DNA from: Raineyella sp964402325
GTDB taxonomy: Bacteria > Actinomycetota > Actinomycetes > Propionibacteriales > Propionibacteriaceae
Assembly (NCBI GenBank): GCA_964402325.1
Contig: CAYOBI010000004.1
Location: forward strand, 1-64,000
Direction: 5' to 3'
Length of the DNA: 64,000 bases
The notes under the pieces are model-generated. The model was not told the origin of the DNA, did no database searches, and was given only the letters and a program-made list of their open reading frames with translations. Positions 33,300 through 45,906 of this stretch are shown piece after piece. Position 1 is the stretch's first letter. Every line of letters begins with the position of its first letter. The position numbers were made by a program, and so were the translations under genes.

Positions 33300-33366
33300 G
33301 CCCGTCCCGGCAGCGTCTTCCCGCCCGGGACGGGCGATGGGGCTCGGCACACCGGTGCCGAGCCCC
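33300..33366. terminator. Double hairpin terminator between gluD and rny
   Basis: First stem: GCCCGTCCCGG (33300-33310) with CCGGGACGGGC (33325-33335). Second stem: GGGGCTCGGCAC (33339-33350) with GTGCCGAGCCCC (33355-33366), loop ACCG. Both are perfect. They separate two convergent genes and can serve both strands. Confidence 0.88.
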
Positions 33367-33408
33367 TCCTTCGTCTACGTCTCTTCTTCGCTGTCGTGGC
33401 CAGCGGCG

Positions 33409-35187
33409 TCAGCGGGCCACCTCGGTGGCGCGGGACTCGCGGACGACCGTCACCCTGATCTGACCGGGGTAGGTGAGCTCCTCCTCGACCTGCTTGGCGA
33501 TGTCGCGGGCGAGCACCTGCGCGCCGATATCGTCCACCGCTCCCGGCTCGACCATCACCCGGACCTCGCGGCCGGCCTGCATGGCGAAAACCTTGGACAC
33601 GCCCTCGTGGGCCGCCGCGAGCGCCTCCAGTCGCTCCAGCCGCTGGACGTACGACTCCAGGGACTCCCGGCGGGCCCCGGGACGGCCCCCGCTCATCGCG
33701 TCGCAGGCCTGGGTGAGCACGGCCTCGACGGAGTGCGGCTCGACGTCGTTGTGGTGGGCCTCGATGGCGTGCACGACGTCCTCGGACTCCCCGTACTTTC
33801 GGGCCAGGTCGGCGCCGATCACCGCGTGCGGTCCCTGCACCTCGTGCGTGAGGGCCTTGCCGATGTCGTGCAGGAACGCGCCGCGCTTGCAGCTGGCCAC
33901 GTCCAGCTTCAGCTCGGCCGCCATCACCCCGGCGATGTTCGCGCACTCCACGAGGTGCTTGAGCACGTTCTGGCCGTACGAGGTGCGGTAGCGCAGCCGG
34001 CCCATCAGCGTGACCAGCTCGGGGTGCAGGTCGTGGATGCCGACCTCCATCAGCGCGTCCTCGGCGGCCTGCTGGCAGCGGTCGGCGATCCGGCGCTGGG
34101 ACCGTTCGTACACCTGCTCGATCCGCGCCGGATGGATCCGGCCGTCGGCGATCAGCTCGGTCAGCGCCAGCCGGGCCGTCTCCCGGCGCACCGGGTCGAA
34201 GCAGGACAACAGCACCGTCTCGGGCGTGTCGTCGATCAGGACGTTCACCCCGGTGATCTGCTCGAAGGAGCGGATGTTGCGTCCCTCGCGGCCGATGATC
34301 CGGCCCTTCATCTCGTCGCTCGGCAGGTCGACGGTCGACACCACCGACTCGGCCGTCTGCTCGGGGGCGAGCCGCTGGATCGCCTCGACGATCACCGCCT
34401 GGGCCTTGACCTCGGCATGGCGGCGAGCGTCCGACTCGATGTCGCGGGCGATGATCGCGGCCTGGCGCTTGGAGTCCTGCCGCGCCACGGCGAGGACCTC
34501 CTCGCGGGCCTGGTCGGCGCTCAGGCCGGCGATCCGCTCAAGGGCGGCCCGATGGTCGGCCTCCGCCGCGGACACGGCCGCCTCGCGGGCCTTGAGCTCC
34601 TGTCCCTGGGCCTCGGCCTGGGCCCGGCGGCGCTCCAGCTCCGACCCGTCGCGGTCGAGGCGTTCCTCGCGCTCGGTGAGGCGGTGCTCACGGCGTTCCT
34701 GGCTCAGCCGGATCTCGCGAATCTCGTCGTGCTGGGACTGGGAGAACGACGCCGCCTCACCGCGCAGCCGATCACCCTCCAGCTGGGCCTCCTCGGCCTG
34801 CAGCATGGCGGTCTGCGCCCTCTGGCGCAGCTCGTCGGCGGCCGAGCGGACGGACTGGTCGTAGCTGTCTGCCTCCTCGCGCAGGGTTCGCTGGTAGCTC
34901 TCGGCCTCCTCCCGTAGCCGGGCGGCCTGGGCTCGGGCGGCGTCCGACTCGGCCTGGCCGTCCGCGCGCAGGCCGTGGGCCTCCTCCAGAGCGCGGGCAC
35001 GCAGCGCGTCGACCTCCTGCTGGCCCTCGGCCCGCAGCCGGGCGAGCTCCTCCAGCTGGGCCGGGGTCGGCCCCTCCGGGCCCGCCGCCCGGTTCCGGCG
35101 CAGCAGGAGGACGGCCAGCACCGCGAAGGCGATGAGGACGACGACGAGGAGGGCCCCGACGACCAGGAACCCGACCATCGAGTTCAT
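33409..35187 (-). CDS. rny: Ribonuclease Y
   Basis: A 592-residue endoribonuclease anchored by an N-terminal helix (MVGFLVVGALLVVVLIAFAV), followed by a long Arg/Glu/Ala-rich coiled coil (about 40-270), a KH domain (about 285-345, with GRIIGREGRNIRSFEQITGV) and an HD domain whose metal-binding motif is GAFLHDIGKALTHEV (about 430). It starts decay of many mRNAs in bacteria that lack or supplement RNase E. The coiled coil makes it longer than the Bacillus enzyme (520). Placement downstream of recA-recX is common in actinobacteria. Confidence 0.93.
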   Translation of the reverse strand: MNSMVGFLVVGALLVVVLIAFAVLAVLLLRRNRAAGPEGPTPAQLEELARLRAEGQQEVDALRARALEEAHGLRADGQAESDAARAQAARLREEAESYQRTLREEADSYDQSVRSAADELRQRAQTAMLQAEEAQLEGDRLRGEAASFSQSQHDEIREIRLSQERREHRLTEREERLDRDGSELERRRAQAEAQGQELKAREAAVSAAEADHRAALERIAGLSADQAREEVLAVARQDSKRQAAIIARDIESDARRHAEVKAQAVIVEAIQRLAPEQTAESVVSTVDLPSDEMKGRIIGREGRNIRSFEQITGVNVLIDDTPETVLLSCFDPVRRETARLALTELIADGRIHPARIEQVYERSQRRIADRCQQAAEDALMEVGIHDLHPELVTLMGRLRYRTSYGQNVLKHLVECANIAGVMAAELKLDVASCKRGAFLHDIGKALTHEVQGPHAVIGADLARKYGESEDVVHAIEAHHNDVEPHSVEAVLTQACDAMSGGRPGARRESLESYVQRLERLEALAAAHEGVSKVFAMQAGREVRVMVEPGAVDDIGAQVLARDIAKQVEEELTYPGQIRVTVVRESRATEVAR

Positions 35188-35365
35188 ATGGCAAGCACTC
35201 CCTTCGGCACGCGTCCGTGCAGATCAGGAGGGCGCTACAGCGCGGTGCACCGAATGGCCGGACATCCACCGATGCCGGCCACTCTGGTAACAACCATCTC
35301 TATCGTGCGTGGGGTCGTCCGACCCCGCTATGCATCACTCACGTCAGTGAAGGATCACTGCACTA

Positions 35366-35390
35366 CCCTCAGCGGGCATCATACTGAGGG
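35366..35390. terminator. Hairpin downstream of recX
   Basis: CCCTCAG (35366-35372) pairs with CTGAGGG (35384-35390) around an 11-nt loop, 76 nt past the recX stop. The remaining 35188-35465 region is the rny upstream region; no clear promoter was identified. Confidence 0.5.
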
Positions 35391-35465
35391 CCCGCAAACC
35401 TCGCCGGACCTTCGGCCCATCGACCGCTCGTGTCGGGGCCGTCACGGCCGGAGCACGGGACGGTC

Positions 35466-36008
35466 TCAGAGGTCGTCATCGGCCCAACCGTCGGGGTCGG
35501 GGCCGGGGTCGAGAGCGGACAGGGCCCGGGACGACACCTCCGCCGAGAATCCCCGGCGGGCCAGCGCCGCGAGCAGCCGGCGCCGGCGGACCTCGGGGGC
35601 CAGCCCGGCCATCGACCGGGCCTTGCGCTCGACCAGGGCCATCGCCGCAGCCGACTCGTCGTCCCCGTCGACCGCCTCGAGCACCTCGTCGACGACGTCG
35701 CGGTCGACCCCCTTGCGGACGAGTTCGTCACGCAGGGCACGCCGGGACAGGTGCTTGCGCTCCTGCCGGGACGCCACCCAGGCGGCGGCGAAGGCCCGGT
35801 CGTCGACCAGGCCCACCTCGGCCAGCCGGTCGAGGACGGCCGTCGCCACCTCGGGATCGGTGTTCCGCTTGGCCAGGGCCTGCTCCAGTTCGCGACGTGC
35901 ATGAGCCCGGTCGGTGAGCCGGGCCAGCACGATCTCCCGGGCGATCCCGTACGGGTCGGCCTCCGGATCCGGATTCTCCTCCGGACCCGGAGCACGGCGT
36001 CCTGCCAT
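35466..36008 (-). CDS. recX: Regulatory protein RecX
   Basis: A 180-residue helical-repeat protein that binds and limits RecA filaments. It shows the three tandem three-helix repeats of RecX, with IVLARLTDRAHARRELEQAL in the first and WVASRQERKHLSRRALRDEL in the second. Acidic residues flank the core. The start lies 2 nt after the recA stop, so recA and recX are surely cotranscribed and both under the LexA-box promoter upstream of recA. The acidic C-terminus (DGWADDDL) is not conserved. Confidence 0.93.
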   Translation of the reverse strand: MAGRRAPGPEENPDPEADPYGIAREIVLARLTDRAHARRELEQALAKRNTDPEVATAVLDRLAEVGLVDDRAFAAAWVASRQERKHLSRRALRDELVRKGVDRDVVDEVLEAVDGDDESAAAMALVERKARSMAGLAPEVRRRRLLAALARRGFSAEVSSRALSALDPGPDPDGWADDDL

Positions 36009-36010
36009 GA

Positions 36011-37075
<1,065 letters not shown>

Positions 37076-37661
37076 CGGCTCGCCCTTTCGTCTCCCCGTC
37101 GCCGGGACACTCGTCCCCCGCCTCGCGGGGGGTACGGGTGCCCCGCGCTTCGCGCCGGGGCCCCGCTGTCGTCGGTCCTCGCCGTCACCACCCTTCGCGG
37201 TGCCGGCCCTGCGTGCGGCCGGCTTGCCTGCGGCCGGCTTGCGTCCTGCTCGTGGTGCTGTGCTCTGCTGAGGATCTGTGTTCCCCTGAGGAGCGGTGNN
37301 NNNNNNNNNNNNNNNNNNNNNNNNNNNNNNNNNNNNNNNNNNNNNNNNNNNNNNNNNNNNNNNNNNNNNNNNNNNNNNNNNNNNNNNNNNNNNNNNNNGT
37401 GTTCCCCTGAGGAGCGGTGCTGTGCTCAGGAGCTTTGCTCTGTTGTCTGGCTGGGCCCTGTCGTGATCCGGTGTCCTGTCCTGCGGTCATCGTTGCCGGT
37501 GCGCCCCCATCGGTCGGATCGGAGCCACCCTGTCCTTCGCTCTTCGTCGCCGTCGTCATCGTCATCGTCGACAACACTAGGCACGACCACTGACAACGCC
37601 GCGCACCGCTTGCCGGCTGTGGACGGACGCCGTACGTGCTACCGCCCCCGTGGACAACTTA
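37076..37661. other. Long recA leader with low-complexity repeats and a false gap
   Basis: No gene is called in this stretch. It holds GC-rich inverted repeats next to recA (CCCCGCGCTTCGCGCCGGGG at 37141-37160), a duplicated GCCGGCTTGC element near 37218-37242, and degenerate repeats of the type CTGTGCTC / CTGAGGA. N at 37299-37398 is flanked by 21 identical nt (37278-37298 and 37399-37419). Collapsed, the distance from the LexA box to recA is about 465 nt. Confidence 0.6.
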
Positions 37662-37677
37662 CCGAACAGGTGTTCGA
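37662..37677 (-). promoter_or_regulatory. LexA box upstream of recA
   Basis: On the minus strand TCGAACACCTGTTCGG matches TCGAAC-N4-GTTCGA at 11 of 12 positions, with the inner CGAAC-N4-GTTCG perfect. It is the third LexA-box match at this level in the window, together with lexA and the divergent membrane gene. Confidence 0.8.
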
Positions 37678-37747
37678 TCCTGGGAATATCGTCGGCGTGT
37701 CGCCGACGTGGCATCCCGGCAACCGGGCCGACCCTCGACAGGTGAGG

Positions 37748-37942
37748 TCAACGATCCTTGGCCGGGAGCTCGAGTGCTGCCCAGCAGGCCCGCCACACGG
37801 TCTTGGGCGGTACCCCGGCGGCCAGTGCTTCGACGACGGTACGGCCGCCGAGAGCGGCCATCACATGCTGCTCGGCCCACACCCCGGCGTATCCCGACCC
37901 GAGGGCCTGCTCCAGCCTGCGCCACAATTCCGTCTCCCGCAC
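37748..37942 (-). CDS. DUF3046 domain protein
   Basis: A 64-residue protein of the DUF3046 family, whose usual place in actinobacteria is next to recA. Conserved parts are ELWRRLEQALGSGYAGVWAE and ALGGRTVVEALAAG. It is Trp-rich and soluble; its function is unknown. The GTG start has no ribosome binding site but follows TACTGT by 6 nt, so the gene probably has its own promoter and a leaderless mRNA. It lies directly upstream of the recA LexA box, and its transcript runs toward recA. Confidence 0.85.
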   Translation of the reverse strand: MRETELWRRLEQALGSGYAGVWAEQHVMAALGGRTVVEALAAGVPPKTVWRACWAALELPAKDR

Positions 37943-38028
37943 CCGGATACAGTACCCGGCGCGACCCGTAGCCCTGCCCGTCGCGACCGGCCCGGGCGGG
38001 TGGGCCCGAGGCAGGAGCGGGTGACCGC

Positions 38029-38343
38029 TCAGGCCGCCGTCGCGGTGGCCTGGGGACGCAGCGGGAGCGGCGTGATGGTGCGCTCGGTGACGGCCATCCG
38101 CTCGGCGACATCGCCGATCACGTGCGACATCGGGACGCTGAGGGCGCCGCAGATCGCGGCGAGGAGCTCGCTGGAGGCCTCCTTCTGGCCCCGCTCGACC
38201 TCCGAGAGGTAGCCGAGGCTCACCCCGGCCCGTCGGGACACGTCCCGAAGCGTCTTGCCCTGTGCCACACGCTCGGAGCGCAACGCGGCGCCGAGATGCT
38301 CGCGCATCAGCGCGGGCTTTGAGATGTCGGTGACAGGGGCCAT
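38029..38343 (-). CDS. clgR: XRE-family regulator ClgR
   Basis: A 104-residue helix-turn-helix protein. The HTH spans residues about 16-72 (LGAALRSERVAQGKTLRDVS, then RAGVSLGYLSEVERGQKEAS), the form seen in ClgR, which activates clpP and clpC and stress genes in Streptomyces, Corynebacterium and Mycobacterium. The C-terminus ends in two Ala, a feature that in other ClgR proteins makes the regulator a substrate of the Clp protease it controls. ClgR next to cinA and pgsA is a standard actinobacterial order. The start MAPVTDISKPALMREHLG at 38343 is consistent with the family. Confidence 0.88.
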   Translation of the reverse strand: MAPVTDISKPALMREHLGAALRSERVAQGKTLRDVSRRAGVSLGYLSEVERGQKEASSELLAAICGALSVPMSHVIGDVAERMAVTERTITPLPLRPQATATAA

Positions 38344-38400
38344 GGCGTCAGCTTACCCGGCGGTCAATCACCCGCCCAGCCTGACGCGCAGCCCGATTCC

Positions 38401-39012
38401 TCAGCCCCGGCGGCAGGCCTCCGCGAGCCGGCGCAGCGCTTCCTCGACCGATTGGGTCCGGATGGCGTGCCGGTCGCCGTCGAAGCGGTACTCCCGCACC
38501 GCGGCGCCGGACCGATCAGCCACGGCGATGAACACTGTGCCGGCCGGGTGTCCCTCCTGGAGGTCGGGTCCTGCCACCCCGGTGATCCCGACGCCCCAGT
38601 CGGCCAGGCAGGTCTCCCGGGCGCCGGCGGCCATCGCCAGGGCTGTGGACGGGGCCACCGCGCCGTCCCGGGCCAGCTCGCCCGGGTCCACGCCCGCCAG
38701 CGAGTGCTTGAGGTCGGTAGCGTACGTGATGAGGCCGCCACGGTAGGCGGCCGAGGCCCCGGGGACCGAGGTCAGGGTGGCGCCGAGCAGTCCCCCGGTG
38801 AGCGACTCGCAGCTGGACAGGGTGGCCGATCGGCGCGCCAGCACCGCCACCAGGTCGGCCGCCAGGGCGTACGCCAGGTCGCTGGGCGCGGCCCCCCGCT
38901 GGTGGCCCGTCGACGCGCCGACACCGGCAGGCTCGCCCGGCCGGAGGCCGTGCCCCGGCTCGGGACCCGCCCCGCCGGGGACCGGGTCGAGCAAGAGGTC
39001 GGGCAGGATCAT
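38401..39012 (-). CDS. CinA family nicotinamide-nucleotide amidohydrolase
   Basis: A 203-residue protein whose residues 48-203 form the CinA C-terminal domain, which deamidates NMN. Conserved: TLSSCESLTGGLLGATLTSV, YRGGLITYATDLKHSLAGV, GITGVAGPDLQEGHPAGTVF. The first 45 residues (DLLLDPVPGGAGPEPGHGLR ...) are Gly/Pro-rich and not part of the domain. ATG at 39012 overlaps the pgsA stop (ATGA), which supports this start despite the unusual N-terminal part. The N-terminal molybdopterin-binding half of full CinA is missing, as in many actinobacteria. Confidence 0.88.
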   Translation of the reverse strand: MILPDLLLDPVPGGAGPEPGHGLRPGEPAGVGASTGHQRGAAPSDLAYALAADLVAVLARRSATLSSCESLTGGLLGATLTSVPGASAAYRGGLITYATDLKHSLAGVDPGELARDGAVAPSTALAMAAGARETCLADWGVGITGVAGPDLQEGHPAGTVFIAVADRSGAAVREYRFDGDRHAIRTQSVEEALRRLAEACRRG

Positions 39013-39620
39013 CGGGCCTCGGGGTGGGCCGCGAGGTAGGAGGCGCGCATCCGGGCCGCCTCGCGCAGGTAGTCCAGCCCGGTCAGCACGGTGAGCAGGA
39101 ACGCCGCCGCCATCAGGATCCAGGACAGGATCTCCGCCAGTCCCCCGATCGTCAGGCCGGCGGCCGGCAACGGCAGCAGGTAGAGGACCAGGGCAGCCGA
39201 CTGGGTCATCGTCTTGGCCTTGCCGCCGCGGTTGGCCGCCATCACCCCGTACTTGAGGATGAAGAAGCGCATCACCGTGATGCCCCACTCGCGCAGCAGG
39301 ATGACGATGGTCACCCACCACCACAGCTCGCCGATGATGCTCAGGCCGATGAAGGCCATCCCGGTGAGCGCCTTGTCGGCGATCGGGTCCATCAGCTTGC
39401 CGAAGCTGGTGATCAGGTTGCGGGACCGGGCCAGGTGGCCGTCGACGAAGTCGGTGGCCATCGCGAGGACGAAGACCCCGGTGGTGGCCCAGCGCCAGCC
39501 GGCCGCATCCGGATGGGCCAGCAGCATCCAGCCGAACAGCGGGACCAGCAGGATCCGCAGGACGGTCAGGGCGTTGGGCAGGTTCCAGGGCGACGGCTCG
39601 GCCGCACGGTCGGCACTCAT
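39009..39620 (-). CDS. pgsA: CDP-diacylglycerol-glycerol-3-phosphate phosphatidyltransferase
   Basis: A 203-residue integral membrane enzyme making phosphatidylglycerol phosphate from CDP-diacylglycerol. The CDP-alcohol motif D-x2-DG-x2-AR-x8-G-x3-D-x3-D is complete (FVDGHLARSRNL then FGKLMDPIAD, residues about 63-86). Four to six hydrophobic helices follow. The first residues PWNLPNALTVLRILLVPLFG fit the family. It overlaps rimO upstream by 4 nt and cinA downstream by 4 nt, giving a tightly coupled rimO-pgsA-cinA unit. Confidence 0.94.
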   Translation of the reverse strand: MSADRAAEPSPWNLPNALTVLRILLVPLFGWMLLAHPDAAGWRWATTGVFVLAMATDFVDGHLARSRNLITSFGKLMDPIADKALTGMAFIGLSIIGELWWWVTIVILLREWGITVMRFFILKYGVMAANRGGKAKTMTQSAALVLYLLPLPAAGLTIGGLAEILSWILMAAAFLLTVLTGLDYLREAARMRASYLAAHPEAR

Positions 39621-41074
39621 CGGACCTCCTCCAGGGGTCGGGCCAGCAGGTCGATGCCCTCGGTATCGGTGACCAGGGCACGGACGACGTCGCCGACGGC
39701 ATACTGCGCGGCCCCCGGCGCCGACGGGTCGAGGGTGGTCACCCCGTCGACCTCGGGGCCCTGGTGGGCGGCACGGCCCACCCAGGAGCCGTCCTCCTCG
39801 TCGCGGGCCTCGAGCAGCACGGTCACCTCCTCGCCCACCCGGTCGGCGGCACGGTCCTCCATCACCTCCATCGCGAGGTCGGCGAGCATCGCGCGGCGGT
39901 CCTCGATCTCGTCCTCGGGCAGGTGTCCGTCGAGGCGTACGCCCTCGGTGCCTTCCTCGTCGGAGTAGGCGAAGACCCCGCAGACGTCGAGGCGGGCGGC
40001 GCGCAGGAAGTCGGCCAGCAGCTCGACGTCGTGCTCCGTCTCGCCCGGGAAGCCGGCGATGACGTTGGCGCGGATGCCGGCCTTCGGGGCGACGGCCCGG
40101 ACCCGGGCGATCAGGTCGAGGAACGCGTCCGGGTCACCGAAGCGGCGCATCCGGCGCAGCACCTCGGGGGCGGCGTGCTGGAAGGACAGGTCGAAGTAGT
40201 CGACGACCTTGTCCAGCCGACCCATCGTCTCGACCAGCCCGGGACGGATCTCGGCCGGCTGCAGGTAGCTGACCCGGATCCAGGGCAGTTCGTCGATCCC
40301 GGACAGCTCGCGGAGCAGTACCTCGAGGTCCTGTCCCGGTCCGAGGTCCTTGCCGTACGAGGAGGTGTTCTCGGAGACCAGGAAGGCCTCGCGGACGCCC
40401 TGGTCGGCCAGCCAGCGGGCCTCGGCGACGATGTCGTCGACGGTCCGCGACACGTACGAGCCGCGGAACGAGGGGATCGCGCAGAAGGCGCAGCGCCGGT
40501 CGCAGCCGGAGGCGATCTTCAGCGGCGCCGAGGGGGCACCGGAGAGCCGGCGGTGGAAGGCACGCGGGCCGCTGGCGGGAGCCGCACCGGCGTGGGTCAC
40601 GCCCGGCACGACGATCCCGCCGGCCGCCGCCGGGCGCTCGACCGGGCTGATCGGCAGGAGTTCGCGGCGATCCCGCGGGACGTGCGGGGTGGGGTGCACG
40701 CCCTGCAGGATGCCCTGCAGGCGGGCAACGATGTCGTCGTAGTCATCGAAGCCCAGCACGTCGGCCTCGGGCAGCTCCGCGGCGAGGTCGGCGCCATACC
40801 GCTCGGCCATGCAGCCGACGGCGACGACGGCCTTCGTCCGCCCCTCGGCCTTCAGGTCAGCGGCCTCGAGCAGCACCTCGACGGACTCCTGCTTGGCCTG
40901 GGTGATGAACCCACAGGTGTTCACCATCACTGCGTCGGCGCCGTCGGCGTCGTCGACGAGCCGGAAGCCCCCCTCGGCCAGCCGGGCCGCCAGTTCCTCG
41001 GAATCGACGTCGTTGCGTGCACAGCCCAGGGAGACCAGGTGCACCGACAGCAGGTCTGAAGTTCCATCACTCAT
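39617..41074 (-). CDS. rimO: Ribosomal protein S12 methylthiotransferase
   Basis: A 485-residue radical-SAM methylthiotransferase that modifies an Asp of ribosomal protein S12. N-terminal cluster Cys: SLGCARNDVDSE, VNTCGFITQAK and VGCMAERYG; radical-SAM motif SGCDRRCAFCAIPSFRG near residue 195. Domain order UPF0004, radical SAM, TRAM is intact. It is distinguished from MiaB by the CARNDVDSE and FCAIPSFRGSYVSR forms. An insertion of about 35 residues (VPGVTHAGAAPASGPRAFHR) precedes the radical-SAM motif, as in other actinobacterial RimO. The stop overlaps the pgsA start. Confidence 0.94.
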   Translation of the reverse strand: MSDGTSDLLSVHLVSLGCARNDVDSEELAARLAEGGFRLVDDADGADAVMVNTCGFITQAKQESVEVLLEAADLKAEGRTKAVVAVGCMAERYGADLAAELPEADVLGFDDYDDIVARLQGILQGVHPTPHVPRDRRELLPISPVERPAAAGGIVVPGVTHAGAAPASGPRAFHRRLSGAPSAPLKIASGCDRRCAFCAIPSFRGSYVSRTVDDIVAEARWLADQGVREAFLVSENTSSYGKDLGPGQDLEVLLRELSGIDELPWIRVSYLQPAEIRPGLVETMGRLDKVVDYFDLSFQHAAPEVLRRMRRFGDPDAFLDLIARVRAVAPKAGIRANVIAGFPGETEHDVELLADFLRAARLDVCGVFAYSDEEGTEGVRLDGHLPEDEIEDRRAMLADLAMEVMEDRAADRVGEEVTVLLEARDEEDGSWVGRAAHQGPEVDGVTTLDPSAPGAAQYAVGDVVRALVTDTEGIDLLARPLEEVR

Positions 41075-41135
41075 GATGCCGTCCAGTATCCCCCACGAAT
41101 CCCGTGGCCGGTGCCGAGCCGCGGCCGGGCCCGGT

Positions 41136-43808
<2,673 letters not shown>

Positions 43809-43890
43809 GGTCCTGACCCTAGGCCATCGGCGGTGGCGGTCCGGGGTCCCACGCCGGAGGCCCGGGCGCCGTCGGCCGGGGTCGCCGGGC

Positions 43891-44796
43891 TCAGCCGACC
43901 GCGGTGACCAGCCCGGGACCCGGCGTCCAGCCGCCGTCGGCCAGCGCGCCGCGGAGGTGCCACAGCGGGTCCACCGGCCCGATCCCCTGCCCGAGGGCGT
44001 AGCCCGCCGGGATCGCCCCGATCATGAACCGCTTCGCCAGTCCGACCGCCGCCGGCACGCCGAGGCCCTGCCCCAGGCCGGCTGCGATCAGCGAGGCCAT
44101 CGTGCAGCCGGTGCCGTGGGTGTGGGTGTTGTCGGCCCGGGGAGCCCGGTAGACGTGTCGCTCACCGGTCCAGGAGACCAGCACGTCGTCGGCGTCGCCC
44201 TCCTTGTGGCCGCCCTTGATCAGCACCCACTCGGCGCCCAGCTCGAGCAGGGCCCCGGCGAGCATCGCCGGCGGCGCGGACGGGGACAGTCCGGTCAGCA
44301 GCGCCGCCTCGGGGATGTTGGGGGTGAGCACGGTGGCCAGCGGGACCAGGCTCGAGCGCAGGGTGGCGACCGCGTCACCGGCGAGCAGCGGGTCGCCGTG
44401 CTTGGACATCGCGACCGGGTCGACCACCAGCGGGACGCGGCTGCCGTCGGCCCGGCGCGGGACGGTGTCGACGAGCTCCGCGACGGTGGCGACGATCTCG
44501 GCGGAGGCCAGCATGCCGGTCTTCAGGGCGTCCACCCCGATGTCGTCGACCACGCTGCGGAACTGGGCCCGGATCGCCTCGAGCGGCAGCGGCCAGGCGC
44601 CCTGCACCCCGACGGAGTTCTGCGCGGTGACGGCGGTGACCACGCACATCCCGTGCGTGCCGAGCGCCGTCATCGCCTTCAGGTCGGCCGGCACGCCCGC
44701 TCCCCCACCGGAGTCCGTGCCGGCGATCGTCAGCACCCGGGCGGTCGGCAGTGTCGTGGCGCCCGCGGTCGTGCGTCCCTCAGTGGAAGTGGTCAT
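43891..44796 (-). CDS. thiD: Hydroxymethylpyrimidine / phosphomethylpyrimidine kinase
   Basis: A 301-residue ribokinase-fold kinase that phosphorylates HMP and HMP-P in thiamine synthesis. Conserved blocks: TIAGTDSGGGAGVPADLKAM near the start, VTAQNSVGVQG, VVDPVAMSKHGDPLL, LTPNIPEAALLTG and the anion-hole GTGCTMASLIAAGLGQG near 230. ATG at 44796 was chosen because it follows AAGGAAAG and the protein aligns from there; the longer frame overlaps thiL. The start lies 17 nt inside thiL, so translation is coupled to it. Confidence 0.94.
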   Translation of the reverse strand: MTTSTEGRTTAGATTLPTARVLTIAGTDSGGGAGVPADLKAMTALGTHGMCVVTAVTAQNSVGVQGAWPLPLEAIRAQFRSVVDDIGVDALKTGMLASAEIVATVAELVDTVPRRADGSRVPLVVDPVAMSKHGDPLLAGDAVATLRSSLVPLATVLTPNIPEAALLTGLSPSAPPAMLAGALLELGAEWVLIKGGHKEGDADDVLVSWTGERHVYRAPRADNTHTHGTGCTMASLIAAGLGQGLGVPAAVGLAKRFMIGAIPAGYALGQGIGPVDPLWHLRGALADGGWTPGPGLVTAVG

Positions 44797-45811
44797 ATCC
44801 CTGCTTTCCTTCCCAGGCCCGGCCGTCCACCGTGACAGCCGGCTGCCCCGGGGCCGGGGCCTCCCCGACCGTACCGACCACCGTCCAGCCCTCAGGCACC
44901 GCCCCCGGCGGGAAGGTTGCGGCCAGCGCGTGGTCCTCACCACCGGTGAGCAGGAAGACGTACGGGTCCACCCCGGTCGCCTGCCCGACCGACCGGACCG
45001 GCTCGGGCATGCCGAGCGCGGAGCGGTGCACGTCGATCGAGACCCTCGACTGTTCGGCCACGTGGCCCAGGTCGGCGAGCAGTCCGTCGGAGACGTCGAT
45101 CATCGCGGTCGCTCCGGCCAGCGCCGCCTCCCGGCCCGCGCCGTACGGAGGCTCCGGCACCTGCTGGGCCTCGACCACCGCCTTGGGCGTGCGGAACCCC
45201 TTGACCAGCGCCGCGAGGCCGGCGGCGGCCCAGCCGACCCGCCCCCTGAGCGCGACGAGGTCGCCGGGCCGGGCGCCGGAGCGCAGCACCGGGCCCTCGG
45301 GTCCGGCGTCGCCGAGGATGGTGATCGAGATGGTGATGTCGCGGGCCCTGGTGATGTCGCCGCCGATCAGCGACACCCCCGCCCGGTCGCACTCCTCGCG
45401 GACGCCCTGGGTGAAGTAGCGCACCCAGGTGACCGCCAGGTCGGCGGGCGCGGAGAAGCCCATCAGGATCCCGATCGGGCGGGCCCCCATCGCCTCGATG
45501 TCGGCGACATTGACCGCGACCGCTTTGCGGCCGATGTCCATCGCCGAGGACCAGTCGCGGCGGAAGTGGACGCCCTCCACCAGGATGTCCACGCTGCAGA
45601 GCGTACGGCCGCCCCGGCTGTGGATGATCGCCGCGTCGTCGCCGGGGCCGAGCTCCACCTGGTCGTTCTCGGACAGCCCGCGGGTGATCTGCGCGATCAG
45701 TTCGAACTCACCGATGTCGGCGATGGTCTGCTGGGCACCCGGCGGTTCCTCCCCCGGCTGGGGACCGGGATAGGGCCAGGGTGTGCGCCCCGAGCTGGCG
45801 GTGCGGTTCAT
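44780..45811 (-). CDS. thiL: Thiamine-monophosphate kinase
   Basis: A 343-residue enzyme converting thiamine monophosphate to the diphosphate cofactor. AIR-synthase-like fold: IADIGEFELIAQI, the ATP/Mg motif ELGPGDDAAII (about 53), DILVEGVHFRRDW, NVADIEAMGARP and MIDVSDGLLADLGH are intact. ATG at 45811 was chosen; the apparent continuation across the N run upstream is an artefact on the opposite strand of the Lrp-like gene. The first 30 residues are Pro/Gly-rich and variable. It forms a two-gene operon with thiD; no TPP riboswitch was seen in the 95 bp upstream. Confidence 0.94.
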   Translation of the reverse strand: MNRTASSGRTPWPYPGPQPGEEPPGAQQTIADIGEFELIAQITRGLSENDQVELGPGDDAAIIHSRGGRTLCSVDILVEGVHFRRDWSSAMDIGRKAVAVNVADIEAMGARPIGILMGFSAPADLAVTWVRYFTQGVREECDRAGVSLIGGDITRARDITISITILGDAGPEGPVLRSGARPGDLVALRGRVGWAAAGLAALVKGFRTPKAVVEAQQVPEPPYGAGREAALAGATAMIDVSDGLLADLGHVAEQSRVSIDVHRSALGMPEPVRSVGQATGVDPYVFLLTGGEDHALAATFPPGAVPEGWTVVGTVGEAPAPGQPAVTVDGRAWEGKQGYDHFH

Positions 45812-45906
45812 CGGACTCCTCGTCGGTCGGTGTCCTCGACACGGTAGCGTGAGGCCACACGGGGCGACACCGGGCCGGGCCCCGGGGTGCGAGGAAGGGA
45901 GAGGCC

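Noticed and set aside
37185..37577. Separate minus-strand gene upstream of recA
   Set aside because: The frame crosses a false gap; when collapsed it runs into recA in register, and its codon use (many A-ending codons) is unlike the neighbours. Kept only as a leader observation.
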